Positions 18,181 through 27,406 are shown, numbered from the stretch's first letter. The stretch is 64,000 nt of DNA from JANMJD01 sp963847945 (GCA_963847945.1 CAWKBX010000009.1:62001-126000), one strand, 5' to 3'. Program-made: numbers and translations. Notes: generated from the sequence alone by a model not told the origin.

Positions 18181-18828
18181 CTACTGCACCTCGGCGAAGG
18201 CCGCCAACCCCTCGGCGAGGGTGACGTCAAGAACCGCGGGATCGTCGGCAACCGCACCGAGCCACCCCGGCCGCCACCGAGCGCAGACCGCGATCGGCGA
18301 GGGCAGCCCCGACAGAATGACGGCCTGTCGCACATATGAGACCGCGTAGTCCGCGGGACGAGGGTCACGACTCAGCTCGAACCGGGCCCACGGGTCGGGA
18401 GCGACGCCCTGATGCGGAAGTGACTCGACGACCAGACTCGACGACGGCCCCGGCACACCCCCCGAGAGTCCTGATCCGTCGGCCAGAATCGCACCACGCA
18501 CCAACCGAGGTCGGGCACCGGCGATGAGCAACGCAATGTACGCCCCCAACCCGTGCCCGAGGATCGTGCATGGCCCCAACTCGCCAAGCGCGGTGTCGAC
18601 ATCGCCCATCAGGAGCTCAGCTGAGTACCCGCCGCCAACCGGAACGGTCGACGCGCCATGGCCGGTGAAGTCGAGCCCGAGCACCGGACCGGGCCATGAC
18701 GCCGTCCACACCGGCTCGACCGATGGAGTACGCGCGCCGAGTGCGTGAAGGGTGAGCAGCGGCCGCCCCGTGCCGGCGCGCAACTCGTGAATCGCCAGGT
18801 CAACATGATGGTGCCGAACAAATCTCAT
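18181..18828 (-). CDS. Alpha/beta-hydrolase-fold protein lacking the nucleophile Ser
   Basis: 215 residues with the alpha/beta-hydrolase fold: a GLDFTGHGAST strand-loop (about 50-60) and the nucleophile-elbow sequence TILGHGLGAYIALL (about 87-100). The usual Gly-X-Ser-X-Gly is Gly-His-Gly-Leu-Gly, encoded GGG where Ser is expected, so ordinary esterase chemistry is unlikely unless another residue substitutes. A candidate acid is in ILADGSG; no clear late His is seen. It starts inside the end of the upstream hydrolase gene (ATGA overlap, 18825-18828). This suggests a partner or regulatory role for that intact paralogue, or early decay. Confidence 0.72.
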   Translation of the reverse strand: MRFVRHHHVDLAIHELRAGTGRPLLTLHALGARTPSVEPVWTASWPGPVLGLDFTGHGASTVPVGGGYSAELLMGDVDTALGELGPCTILGHGLGAYIALLIAGARPRLVRGAILADGSGLSGGVPGPSSSLVVESLPHQGVAPDPWARFELSRDPRPADYAVSYVRQAVILSGLPSPIAVCARWRPGWLGAVADDPAVLDVTLAEGLAAFAEVQ

Positions 18829-19727
18829 GAGTGCTCCGCAATGAAGTCGAGGACCATCGAGGCAACCATCTGCGGCCGTTCGATGTGGATGAAGTGGCCG
18901 GTGTCGGCCAACTCGATCACCCGGCCGAGCGGTGGCACGAACGGACCAAGGGCCTCGGCGGTGGTCCCCCAGCCCATCTCTTCGAGCTCAGTCGCCAAAA
19001 TCCCCAGGAACGGGATGGTCAGCGACGCCAGGCGAAGCTGCGCCCACTCCGGCCGCCACGGCCCGAAACCGCCGAAACGCATCGACGAGTCGATCTTCCA
19101 ACGCCATCCGTCTGGAGTCTGGCGCGCCCCAACACCGACGAGATACTCCAACCACTCCTTCGACAACCGGGGATTCATCCGACCGCGCCGCCGGGCCAAT
19201 TCCTCGATGGTTCCCGGGCGGCGTTGCTTGCCGATCAGGCTGCGGCGATGGTCGAGCCACGCTTCGAGCTCATTGGCGAACAACCGGTTCCGCTCGTGGT
19301 CGGCCACATCGGGCATCCGCCACCGTGACGGCACGCCGTCGAAGTTGATCATGATCGAGAAGCGATGCGGCTGCGCTTCGGCCAACTGCAGCATCAGCGC
19401 GCCACCCTTGGAGTGACCAACGACGATCGACGGTCGGTCGGTGAAGTGGTCGATCACGCAGGCCGCGTCACGCACGTCGGAGTCCCACGAATGAAGGGCG
19501 ACCTGATCGCTGTCGCCGTGGCCCCGTTGATCCCACGAGATCACCCGCCAGCCGGCGTCCGCGAGCAGTGGGGCGAACACGTCGTAGGTGCGAGCGAAGT
19601 CGAACCCGCCATGCACGCAGAAGATGATCGGATCGTCGGCGGCACCCCACTCGTAGGTGGCGATACCGACACCGTTGACATCGATCTGCTGGGAGCGATC
19701 GGGTGGGCGGGCTCCCGGAAAGGTCAT
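18825..19727 (-). CDS. Alpha/beta hydrolase (intact catalytic triad)
   Basis: 300 residues. The oxyanion segment FCVHGGFDF (about 36-44), the SWDQRGHGDSD strand, the nucleophile elbow VVGHSKGGALML (Ser at about 103) and a late His in DTGHFIHIERP (about 277-287) form a complete serine-hydrolase set. Substrate not identifiable; the fold family includes esterases, epoxide hydrolases, haloperoxidases and C-C hydrolases. A 4-base ATGA overlap couples it to the downstream nucleophile-less homologue. Regulation is not visible. Confidence 0.85.
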   Translation of the reverse strand: MTFPGARPPDRSQQIDVNGVGIATYEWGAADDPIIFCVHGGFDFARTYDVFAPLLADAGWRVISWDQRGHGDSDQVALHSWDSDVRDAACVIDHFTDRPSIVVGHSKGGALMLQLAEAQPHRFSIMINFDGVPSRWRMPDVADHERNRLFANELEAWLDHRRSLIGKQRRPGTIEELARRRGRMNPRLSKEWLEYLVGVGARQTPDGWRWKIDSSMRFGGFGPWRPEWAQLRLASLTIPFLGILATELEEMGWGTTAEALGPFVPPLGRVIELADTGHFIHIERPQMVASMVLDFIAEHS

Positions 19728-19774
19728 ACTTCCCGAGTGTTACCCATTGGCGCGCCGCCAGTGGAACCCGACAT

Positions 19775-20102
19775 CTACACGACGTCGGCCATGGTGGTGA
19801 TCTCGTATCCAGCCGCGAGTAGGCCATCGATGATCCGCCCCAGTCCCGAGTAGTCGGTGGACTGCACGCCGACGTGGAAGATATAGATCGCCCCGGGCTC
19901 TGCCTTGCTCAAACCGCGCTCGACGAGCTGATCGGTCGGCAAACCCTGCCAGCCGAGGGAGTCGACGGTGTGCATGGCGATCAGCGGGTAGCCGGCGTCC
20001 GGGCGTCGCCGGGCTCAGCGCCGAATCGGCCGGCGCCGAGATAACACCGGTCGGAGCCGCAGCAGCGGCTGCGCCCGGAGTAGTCGCACTGACGGCCATC
20101 AA
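19775..20102 (-). pseudogene. Remnant of a polysaccharide deacetylase (C-terminal part)
   Basis: On the minus strand, 19775-19990 encodes a stretch reading IAMHTVDSLGWQGLPTDQ, then PGAIYIFHVG and GLGRIIDGLLAAGYEITTM. This is the C-terminal signature of NodB-type polysaccharide deacetylases. The catalytic front half (TFDDG and HxxxH motifs) is absent. Upstream of about 19995 the frame changes into an Ala/Pro-rich stretch starting at 20102, joined by what looks like a single-base shift near a CCCGG run. I read it as a decayed, truncated gene. The remaining 103 bp to the hydrolase start and the bases to 20297 show nothing else. Confidence 0.55.
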
Positions 20103-20297
20103 CAGGGCACACGCAGCTCGTAGCCAGCGGCGTCCGGATCTTGGTTGCGGATTGTGACGGTTTGCGTCTCGATCCGCGACCAGAAGACGTCGAAGCGAGG
20201 ATTGGGGATCAACCGCGACCGGGAAGCTCCCCTGATCGGGGACGAGATACTCATGAGCAATAGTGTGCTGAAGTCCGTTCGTAGAGGGGGAATCCGC

Positions 20298-21080
20298 ATG
20301 GGAGATGTTGAAGGTCGGGTCGCGGTCATCAGCGGCGGCACGAGAGGCATCGGTCGAGCGATCGCCGAGGCCATCGTGCGCGAGGGCGGCAAGGTCGTGA
20401 TGTCAGGACGTGATGCGGCCAAGGGCGAGCGGGCCGTGGCCGAGATGAACGCCGGCGACAAGGTGATGTTCGTGCAGGCCGACGCCAAGGTGCGTGAGGA
20501 CTGCGAGCGGCTGATCGACACCACCGTCGAGCGCTTCGGCCACATCGACATCCTGGTCAACAACGCCGGCGGCAGCACGGGCAACGCCCCGGTCGTCGAC
20601 CTCACCGACGAGGCGATGCAGGACGCGCTCGTGCTGGAACCTGTGGTCGACGATGTGGTGCACCCGCAGGGCGCTCTCAAGTACATGATCCCCCAGCAGT
20701 GGGGCCGGATCATCAACACCTCGTCGGTCGAGGGCAAGTGCGGCAAGCCCGGCCTGTCGATCTACGTCACCGCCAAGCACGCGGTCAACGGCTTCACCAA
20801 GTCGTGCGCCCACGAGGTCGGCACGATGGGCATCACCGTCAACGCCCTGTGCGCCGGGGCGATCGAGACCGACATGATGATGGATGCCGGTCCGCCGGCG
20901 GCCGAGTCGATGGGCATGAAGTACGAGGACCTGCTCGCCTGGTTCGCCAAGGACGCCGCCACCAAGCGGCTCTGCGACGTCGAGGACGTCGCCCTGGTGG
21001 CGATGTTGCTCTGCTCCGAGGCCGGGGCCGGGATCACCGGCTCATTGATCTCCATCGACGGCGGCACGGCGCCGTACTGA
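20298..21080 (+). CDS. Short-chain dehydrogenase/reductase (SDR)
   Basis: 260 residues from the ATG at 20298, chosen for the AGAGGGGG ribosome site upstream and the canonical MGDVEGRVAVISGG beginning. Classical SDR features are present: nucleotide loop GGTRGIGRA (about 14-22), NNAGG (about 92), catalytic Ser in NTSSVEG and YVTAKHA with Tyr and Lys. An NAD(P)-dependent oxidoreductase, substrate unknown. It is tandem with a close paralogue (21109) sharing long segments such as HEVGTMGITVN. Its place at the edge of an aromatic-degradation patch suggests a dihydrodiol or alcohol dehydrogenase role; this is inference. Confidence 0.88.
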   Translation: MGDVEGRVAVISGGTRGIGRAIAEAIVREGGKVVMSGRDAAKGERAVAEMNAGDKVMFVQADAKVREDCERLIDTTVERFGHIDILVNNAGGSTGNAPVVDLTDEAMQDALVLEPVVDDVVHPQGALKYMIPQQWGRIINTSSVEGKCGKPGLSIYVTAKHAVNGFTKSCAHEVGTMGITVNALCAGAIETDMMMDAGPPAAESMGMKYEDLLAWFAKDAATKRLCDVEDVALVAMLLCSEAGAGITGSLISIDGGTAPY

Positions 21081-21108
21081 TTGCTGCTGGAACGAAAGAG
21101 GAATTGAC

Positions 21109-21895
21109 ATGGGAAAGCTTGACGGAAAAGTGGCCGCGATCACCGGCGGCACCCGCTCGATCGGCCGAGCGATCGCCGACGCCTTCGTGCGCGAGGGCGC
21201 ATCGGTGGTCATCAACGGCCGCGACGAGGCCAAGGGTCAAGCGGCGGTCGACGAGATCGGCGCTCCCGATCGCACGGCGTTCTACAGCCGGCGATGCGGC
21301 CAAGCAGGCGACGTGCGAGGGCATCGTCGACTTCGCCATCGAGCGCTTCGGCAAGCTCGACATCATGGTGCTCAACTCCGGCGGCGTGCTCAACACCGCC
21401 CCGGTGTTCATGATGAGCGACGAGGAGTGGAACCTCGAGATCGACTGGAACCTCAACCACGTGTTCTGGGGCATGCGCAAGGCGCTGCAGCACATGATCG
21501 AGCGCGGCGAGGGCGGCCGCATTCTGGTCACCTCCTCGGTCGAGGGCAAGCTCGGCAAGCCCGGCATCCCCGGTTACTCGGCGACCAAGCATGCCGTCAA
21601 CGGCCTGGTCAAGGCGGCCGCCCACGAGGTCGGCACGATGGGCATCACGGTCAACTCGATCCTGCCCGGCATCATCGAGACCGACATCGTGCGCACCACC
21701 GGGCCCGATTCGGCGATCGCCATGGGCGTGGGCACCTACGACAAGATGATCGAGCTGTTCACCGCGGAGTCGGCGATCAAGAAGCCGAACACGGTCGAAC
21801 AGGTTGCCGCGGTGGCCGTGATGCTCGCCTCGGACGCGGCGCGCAACATGACCGGCTGCATGTTCCCCGTCGACGGCGGGACGATGCCCTACTGA
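21109..21895 (+). pseudogene. SDR paralogue interrupted by a one-base frameshift
   Basis: Tandem relative of the preceding SDR. It starts at 21109 after a GAAAGAGG ribosome site with MGKLDGKVAAITGGTRSIGRA, then loses frame at about 21283-21290. The rest continues in the next frame to 21895: GIVDFAIERFGKLDIMVLNS, then TSSVEGKLGKPG and YSATKHA with catalytic Ser, Tyr and Lys. Removing one base in the sequence tacagcc restores exact alignment with the upstream copy, including spacing. NSGG replaces the usual NNAG. It is either a very recent pseudogene or a sequencing indel; full length would be about 261 residues. Confidence 0.8.
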
Positions 21896-21977
21896 TTCAC
21901 TCGCCGGGTCCGGACCCGATGGTCGGTCCGCCCTGGCCGACGCCGGCCGCAGGCGAGAGCAATGCCGGCGACGAGGG

Positions 21978-22724
21978 TCAGCCGAGGGTGCGGTCGAACA
22001 TTTCCAGCATCATGTCGTAGGAGCGGTCGGCGGCGACAGCGTGATAGGCGGGGCCGGGGACGCCGAAACCGTGATCGGCACCCTCGTGGACTTCGGCCAG
22101 ACCACGACCGTCGGTCATCGCGTTGACCGCGTCAAGGAACGGTTGGTTCATGGCGACCGACTGCAGCTGGTCTTCCGAGCCGATACCGACGTAGATCTCG
22201 CCGGTGAAAATCGGCACGACGTGGTGCGGGGAATCATCGTCTTGCGTCACGCAGAACGACGGATGGAATGTTGCGCCGGCGGCAAACGCCTCGGGGTGAT
22301 CCTTCAACGAACGAAGGACCGAGCGCGCCCCGATGCAGTAGCCGACGCAGCCCCGCGGCCCATCGGTGGCTGCCGGATCGTCGGCGAGATGGGCGAGCAG
22401 CGCGGCGAGATCGTTGGCCACGGAGTCTTCCGACGTGCCCAGCAACCAGGCGAACATCTGGTCGCGCAGGGCCTCGTTGCCGGGTGTGAACATCTCGGCG
22501 GGGTCGACGTGCAGCTGCTCGCCGAACCGGTGGTAGCGATCGGGGGCGACGACGTAGTAGCCCTCTTGGGCGATGCGGCGCATCACGTCGTGCGTGGCCT
22601 CACGCATGCCCGGGCCGTCGTGGAACATCACGACCACCGGGAACGGCCCGTGCTCATCGGGATGTTTGGCGAGCACCGTCTGGATGCCCTCACCGGTGTC
22701 GAGTTGAATGACGGATTCGATCAT
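21978..22724 (-). CDS. Dienelactone hydrolase family protein
   Basis: 248 residues of the alpha/beta fold, hydrolysing dienelactones to maleylacetate in chlorocatechol or hydroxyquinol-like pathways, or related esters. The nucleophile is a cysteine in GYCIGAR (about 128-134), typical of this family, and the late His is in GADHGFG (about 217-223). MFHDGPGM supplies the oxyanion strand. It lies downstream of an intradiol dioxygenase on the same strand, a classic pairing, but a 44-bp perfect palindrome separates the two genes, suggesting separate control or attenuation. Confidence 0.87.
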   Translation of the reverse strand: MIESVIQLDTGEGIQTVLAKHPDEHGPFPVVVMFHDGPGMREATHDVMRRIAQEGYYVVAPDRYHRFGEQLHVDPAEMFTPGNEALRDQMFAWLLGTSEDSVANDLAALLAHLADDPAATDGPRGCVGYCIGARSVLRSLKDHPEAFAAGATFHPSFCVTQDDDSPHHVVPIFTGEIYVGIGSEDQLQSVAMNQPFLDAVNAMTDGRGLAEVHEGADHGFGVPGPAYHAVAADRSYDMMLEMFDRTLG

Positions 22725-22736
22725 CGGCGCAGCGTA

Positions 22737-22780
22737 GTTTGTTCATTCTCTGGGGTGATCACCCCAGAGAATGAACAAAC
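22737..22780. repeat. 44-bp perfect palindrome
   Basis: A perfect, spacer-free inverted repeat. The left half (22737-22758) begins GTTTGTTCATTCTCTGGGG and the right half (22759-22780) is its exact complement. As RNA it would fold into about 20 base pairs with a GATC loop. It lies between the intradiol dioxygenase stop and the dienelactone hydrolase ATG, 12 bases before the latter. It could be a terminator/attenuator, an operator for a dimeric regulator, or an assembly fold-back artefact. Composition is more A/T-rich than its surroundings. Confidence 0.9.
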
Positions 22781-22791
22781 GGGTGGACGGG

Positions 22792-23630
22792 TTACACCCG
22801 GTCGAGGACGACGTCGAAGCGGGCTTCGAGCTCACCGTTCTCGTCGGCCTTGAACTCACGGATCAGGGTCTTTTGCACGCCGAAGACGGCGTCACCGTCG
22901 AGGAACTCGCTCTCGACGTCGAACACATGGGTGATCAAGTCCTTGTAGCCGGGGTGACGCACCCAGATGTGCAGGTGGCCCGGACGCCACCAGTTACGGC
23001 CATTGGCCTTCAGCAGGTCGCCCGCCGGACCGTCGGACGGGATCGGGTAGGGCACCGGGCGCACGGCGCGCATCTCGTAGTCGCCGTCTTCGTTAGTCGT
23101 GTAAATGCCGCGCAGGTTGTCGGGGCTCTGGATGCCGGGCTGTTGGCAGGCGTAGAACATGTTCGTCGCGTTCTGGAACGAGTCGAGCGTGACCCCGGCG
23201 AGCGGGTTGCCGTCAAGATCGGTGACCGTGCCCGCGCACGACGACGCGATCGCCGTCGTCGGGATCGACCAACATCGTCTCGCCGAAGGCCCGAAGGGGC
23301 GAGCCGGGAACGTAGAACGGGCCGAGCACGGTGTTGTCGGTGATCGTCGGCGCGCTCGGATCGAAGGCCATCATCTCGACCAGTGCCGAGACCCCAAATG
23401 TGTCGCTGAGCAGGATGAACTCCTGGCGAACGTCGTCGCACATCTGGCCGGTGGCGGTGAGGAACTGGATGCCGGCGAACCATTCATCGCGGGTCAGATT
23501 GACCTCGCGGGCAAAGGCATGGAGATGCTTGATCGCCGCCGTGGTCACCTCCTTGAGACGCGGGATTCGGCGACGCGTCGTAGCGCGCGATGACTTCGTC
23601 GAGCAGTTCGTCGGGCCGTAGATCTGCCAT
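22792..23630 (-). pseudogene. Intradiol ring-cleavage dioxygenase (hydroxyquinol/catechol 1,2-type) with two frameshifts
   Basis: Three consecutive minus-strand frames spell one protein of about 278 residues, normal for the family. Start is ATG 23630 (MADLRPDELLDEVIARYD). The frame shifts near 23570 at a CCC run, continues through the helical N-terminal domain (VNLTRDEWFAGIQFLT) and LGPFYVPGSP, and shifts again near 23230. It ends with YPIPSDGPAGDLL and RPGHLHIWV. The Fe(III) ligands expected for the family (two Tyr, two His in GHLH) are all present. Removing one base at each site restores the frame. Cleaves catechols or hydroxyquinol between hydroxyls. Two +1 indels in an otherwise well-conserved gene suggest either recent decay or read errors. 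Confidence 0.82.
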
Positions 23631-23782
23631 GGCAATCCCCTTATGTGAGCGAGCGGTTCCGATTCTTCCACTTCGAGGAATCGGCCACCCTTTCCACGTT
23701 CACGAGAGCGGGACGGCCATTGACTCCTCGACTCCAGCGGCTACATTCGGCTCCAGTCCACGATGCACAGGGGGTGCCCGAA

Positions 23783-24328
23783 ATGGCAGCAGGTCCGAGT
23801 CGTCCGTCGTCCGGAGCGGCCGTTCAGCACTTGGTGCTGCGCGTCCGCGACATCGAGGCTTCGCACCACTTCTATACGGAGATTCTCGGGTTCGAGCAGT
23901 GCGCTGCGCTCGGTGAATCGTTCAACGTTGACATGCGGTTCTACCGCGGCGACGAAAACCATCACCATGACTTCGCCCTCGCCCAGTTGGCGGACCCGTC
24001 GGTAGTTCCGCCGCCCAACCGATGGGCGATGTTCAACAACGAGCCCGGTATTGATCACATCGCGATGAAGTACCCCGATCGCGACTCGTGGCTCAACCAG
24101 ATCGCCTGGATGAAATCGCAGAACGTGGAGTTCCTCGTCCGCGGTAACCACGGCATGACGCACAGCGCGTACATCCAAGACCCCGACGGCAACGGCATCG
24201 AAGTGCTCTACGACGTGCCCAAGGAAGCGTGGGAAGGCGACGTCAACGCCGCCCTCAACTACTTCGAATACCTGCCCCCCGATGGCGACGAGACCCTCGA
24301 AGACTCCACCGACTACGTCAAGTTCTGA
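23783..24328 (+). CDS. VOC-family extradiol dioxygenase-like protein
   Basis: 181 residues from the ATG at 23783 (GGGGG ribosome-type tract upstream; longer in-frame starts add an unconserved leader). One vicinal-oxygen-chelate domain with a full probable metal triad: His in VQHLVLRV (about 17), His in GIDHIAMKYP (about 92) and Glu in GNGIEVLYD (about 147). Such proteins include catechol 2,3-dioxygenase halves and glyoxalase-type enzymes. It is divergent from the intradiol dioxygenase, within the aromatic-catabolism patch, which fits a ring-cleavage role, but the substrate is not shown. Confidence 0.8.
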   Translation: MAAGPSRPSSGAAVQHLVLRVRDIEASHHFYTEILGFEQCAALGESFNVDMRFYRGDENHHHDFALAQLADPSVVPPPNRWAMFNNEPGIDHIAMKYPDRDSWLNQIAWMKSQNVEFLVRGNHGMTHSAYIQDPDGNGIEVLYDVPKEAWEGDVNAALNYFEYLPPDGDETLEDSTDYVKF

Positions 24329-24420
24329 GTCACCGGCCGGCAGCTGCTCTGGGACTCGTTCATGTCACCGATTCTGCACGCGATGTGCTGATCCGGCGAC
24401 ATGAACGGTAGGGCTCACGA

Positions 24421-24834
24421 TCAGATGCGCTCGAGGACCAACACGGGGATTTCGCGGTCGGTCGCCGCGGCGTACTCGTCGAAATTGGGCATCAGGTCGG
24501 CTTGGGCGCGGAACAGCCGGGCGCGCTCGTCGCCATCGGCCTGGCGAACCGAGGCCTCGAACGTCTCGCCGGGCAGTTCGACGGTGACCTGCGGGTTGGC
24601 GATCATGTTCAGGTACCAGTGCGGATCGGTCGGCGCGCCGCCCTTGGAGGCGACGATCACGATGGCATCGCCGTCGCGCGAGTAGACCAGCGGCGACGTG
24701 CGGCGGGTGCCCGACTTGGCGCCGGTGTGGGTGATCAGGATCAGCGGGGCCTGGGCGAACGAGCCACCGACCACGCCGTTGTTCGCCCGAAACTCGTTGA
24801 TCAGATTGGTGTTGAACTCGTTCATGTCAGCCAT
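24421..24834 (-). CDS. Deazaflavin (F420)-dependent nitroreductase, DDN family
   Basis: 137 residues, matching the small split-barrel DDN/nitroreductase family of actinobacteria. Visible family pattern: ILITHTGAKSGTRRTSPL (about 32-49), YSRDGDAIVIVASKGG and DPHWYLNMIANPQVTVEL. These enzymes use reduced F420 to reduce quinones or nitro compounds. It lies just downstream of the hpaB-like gene on the same strand (22 bp), so co-transcription is likely. It could act on quinoid ring products. F420 dependence is inferred from family, not seen. Confidence 0.88.
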   Translation of the reverse strand: MADMNEFNTNLINEFRANNGVVGGSFAQAPLILITHTGAKSGTRRTSPLVYSRDGDAIVIVASKGGAPTDPHWYLNMIANPQVTVELPGETFEASVRQADGDERARLFRAQADLMPNFDEYAAATDREIPVLVLERI

Positions 24835-24856
24835 GGGCCCAGCCTATGGCCCGGCC

Positions 24857-26323
24857 CTACCCCTTGCGGACGGGGGCGAGCATCGATTCGACCAGGTCGT
24901 AGGCCCGGGTGCGATCGAAATACATGCCGTGCAGATGCATACGGTTGTTGCGAGCAGAGCCGAGGTAGTTGCGCTCGTAGAGATCGTTGCGACCGGCCAG
25001 GCCCGAGCCGACAAAGTCCCAGGCCAGGCGATGTAAGGCCGCCCGGCGCTCGGCGGTCATGTCACCAGCACCGTGGAGGAATTCGGCGGCCAGAGCGCTC
25101 ATCCGCTCGTCGCGGAGCATGCCCCGCGATGGGGCGGCGAGCAGGTTATGGCTCCCGATGGTGACGAGGATCTCGCGCACCCGCGGGAACCACGTGGCAA
25201 GCAGCGATCGCAGCGGGTGGAGCGGGCGCCCGTGAGGGAACACGGCCCCGTCACCGCGGTCGTACGCCAAGTCTTCAGCGTTGTCGAGGGCGGCGCGGGT
25301 GATGTCGGCGTAGGCGGCGATCTCCCCGAGCATTTCGGCGGTCGTCGGCTGGGTGTCGTTGACGGCCTCGGCCAGGCGGCAACCCAGGCCGTAGGCGAAC
25401 TCCAGCTTGGTCAACGCCCGAGTGGTCGTCTGCTGCATGATGTTCGGCCACCACCCGGTAGCTCCCATCACGCCGGAGTACGTCTCGGGATCGCTGTCGA
25501 TGAACACCCATTCCTTGGGGATCTCGACGTTGTCGAAGATCACGAACGCGTCCTGCTCATCGAAACGCGACGACAACGGATGATCGAAGGCGTTCGAACC
25601 GACCGTCGCCGCGTTGTCGCGGCACAGGAAGATGAGGCCCGGCGTCGACATCGGGATGGAGAACGACAGGCCGTACTCCGGCGGGGTTCCCGGAGGCAGC
25701 GGCAGACCGGGATAGACGGCGATCTCATCGGCGAACGGGGCGAGGGTCGACAGAATGCGGGCCCCTCGCACGATGATCGTGTCGGCGGTTTCACCGACCT
25801 TGTGCAGCGGCACGGGGTTGTTGACGTAGTTGATGTTGTCGATCGCCCGGTCGATCGTCGGCTGCACGATCGTGTGGGTCAGCGACAGGTCGTCGAGGGC
25901 CAGGCGACGCTGGAAGACCTGCAGATTTTCGAAGCCGCCGGCGTTGCGACCGTCGGGACCGCTCCACGGCGTCCGCTCCCCGGCAAACCCGGCGTAGGTG
26001 ACGTTCATGTAGTCGGGCGTACGCCCCATGAGGCCGACTGTCTGCTCTGAGATACGGGTCAGCCCGACGCGGCGGCGCTTCAGATCGTCGACCGAACGGG
26101 GGATCAGATGGCTGACATTGATCTGCTCGCCACTGTCTGAGTCGGTCATCAAGCACTGATCGGCGTAGGTGTGCTGGGCGTCGAACACCGAAGCGAGGGC
26201 ATGAGCAGCGCCGGAGAACGCCGGGTGGCCGACGATGTCGTCGACGCGTTCGTCGCCGAGCCAGACCTCACGCGTGCCGCTCTTCAAGCCCTGCAAAAAC
26301 TGCTCGCCGGTACGCGCTCCCAT
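24857..26323 (-). CDS. hpaB: 4-hydroxyphenylacetate 3-monooxygenase-type oxygenase (HpaB family)
   Basis: 488 residues from the ATG at 26323, with GAGGGGAG 7 bases upstream; the longer open frame lacks family sequence. FADH2-dependent aromatic hydroxylase of the acyl-CoA-dehydrogenase-like fold, converting 4-hydroxyphenylacetate or a similar phenol to a catechol. Family segments: GRTPDYMNVTYAG (about 100-112), the flavin region with LTHTIVQPTIDR, HPLSSRFDEQDAFVIFDNV, and the long C-terminal helical bundle. It needs a flavin reductase (HpaC), and none lies nearby. It is divergent from hpaD/hpaH (64 bp between starts), which supports a homoprotocatechuate pathway. Confidence 0.88.
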   Translation of the reverse strand: MGARTGEQFLQGLKSGTREVWLGDERVDDIVGHPAFSGAAHALASVFDAQHTYADQCLMTDSDSGEQINVSHLIPRSVDDLKRRRVGLTRISEQTVGLMGRTPDYMNVTYAGFAGERTPWSGPDGRNAGGFENLQVFQRRLALDDLSLTHTIVQPTIDRAIDNINYVNNPVPLHKVGETADTIIVRGARILSTLAPFADEIAVYPGLPLPPGTPPEYGLSFSIPMSTPGLIFLCRDNAATVGSNAFDHPLSSRFDEQDAFVIFDNVEIPKEWVFIDSDPETYSGVMGATGWWPNIMQQTTTRALTKLEFAYGLGCRLAEAVNDTQPTTAEMLGEIAAYADITRAALDNAEDLAYDRGDGAVFPHGRPLHPLRSLLATWFPRVREILVTIGSHNLLAAPSRGMLRDERMSALAAEFLHGAGDMTAERRAALHRLAWDFVGSGLAGRNDLYERNYLGSARNNRMHLHGMYFDRTRAYDLVESMLAPVRKG

Positions 26324-26387
26324 AACGGTCTCCCCTCGACTCGGTTCCTCTTCCGCACCGTAGATCATGACGAATAGGGTGACTTCT

Positions 26388-27406
26388 ATGCCCGCTGCCA
26401 CCGACGCTCCCGACATCGTTCGATCGGCGTACGCCGAGTTGATCGTCACCGACCTCGAGGCGAGCCGCCATTTCTGGGTCGAGCGGTTGGGGTTCCACAT
26501 CAGCGCCGAGGAGCCGGGGGGGCTCTACCTGCGGGGATACGAGGAGTTCGTCCACCACAGCCTGATTCTGCGGGCGGGTGCCGAGCCGGCCTGTTCGCGT
26601 TTCGCCCTACGCGTGCGGACCCCCGAGGACGTCGACAAGGCCGCCAAATTCCATTCGGCTCGGGGGTGTCGTGTCGTCCACTACCCCGCGGGAACGACGC
26701 TCGCCGTTGGCCCGACGGTGCGAGTGGAAGATCCGTTCGGGTTCGTGGTTGAGTACTTCCACCACATCGACACCGTCGACAAGCTCCATCAACGCTACGA
26801 CCTGCGGCGGGGGGCGTCGATCAACCGACTCGACCACATCAACATCGTCACCGACGACGTGGCCGGTGCGTACGACTGGTACACCCAGCTGGGATTCGGG
26901 CTCTCCGAGACGATCGAGGATCCCGACGACGGCACGTTGTTCGCCGCCTGGATGTTCCGCAAGCAGACCGTTCACGACGTGGCGTTCACCCAGGGCTCGT
27001 CGCCGCGCCTGCATCACCTGGCATTCGCGGTGCCCGAATCGCATCACATTCTCGGGTTGGCCGATGTGCTCGGCTCGGCGATGGAGTACCACCACATTGA
27101 GCGCGGACCCGGCCGCCATGGGGTCTCCAATGCCTTCTACCTGTACTTACGCGACCCCGATGGGCATCGGGTCGAGATCTATACCACCGACTACTTCACC
27201 GGCGACCCCGGGTTTGAACCGATTCGCTGGAGCGTCCATGACGAGCGCCGCCGCGACTTCTGGGGGTCGCCTGTCGTGCCGAAGTGGTACAACGAGGCGA
27301 CCAACGTGCTCGATCTCGACGGCGCGATTCAGCCACTACGCGAACGCAAGTCTGACGAACAACGCATCACCGTTGGCGCCGACGGGCTGGGAGTGAACCG
27401 CTGATG
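26388..27406 (+). CDS. hpaD: Homoprotocatechuate (3,4-dihydroxyphenylacetate) 2,3-dioxygenase
   Basis: About 338 residues, close in pattern to the Brevibacterium fuscum enzyme: DIVRSAYAELIVTDLEASR near the start, VRVEDPFGF, then the extradiol domain. Metal ligands of the type I family: His in RLDHINIVTDD (about 152), His in LHHLAFA (about 213) and Glu in HRVEIYTTDYF (about 266). RGPGRHGVSNAFYLY and GNP-like GSPVVPKWYNEA are also characteristic. It opens the meta-cleavage route from the catechol made by HpaB. The start at 26388 has AGGGTGA upstream. Its TGA overlaps the hpaH ATG, so the two genes are coupled. Confidence 0.92.

Noticed and set aside
25073..26050. Plus-strand open frame of 325 codons opposite hpaB
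   Set aside because: Antisense shadow; minus strand encodes a full HpaB-type protein with a good ribosome site.
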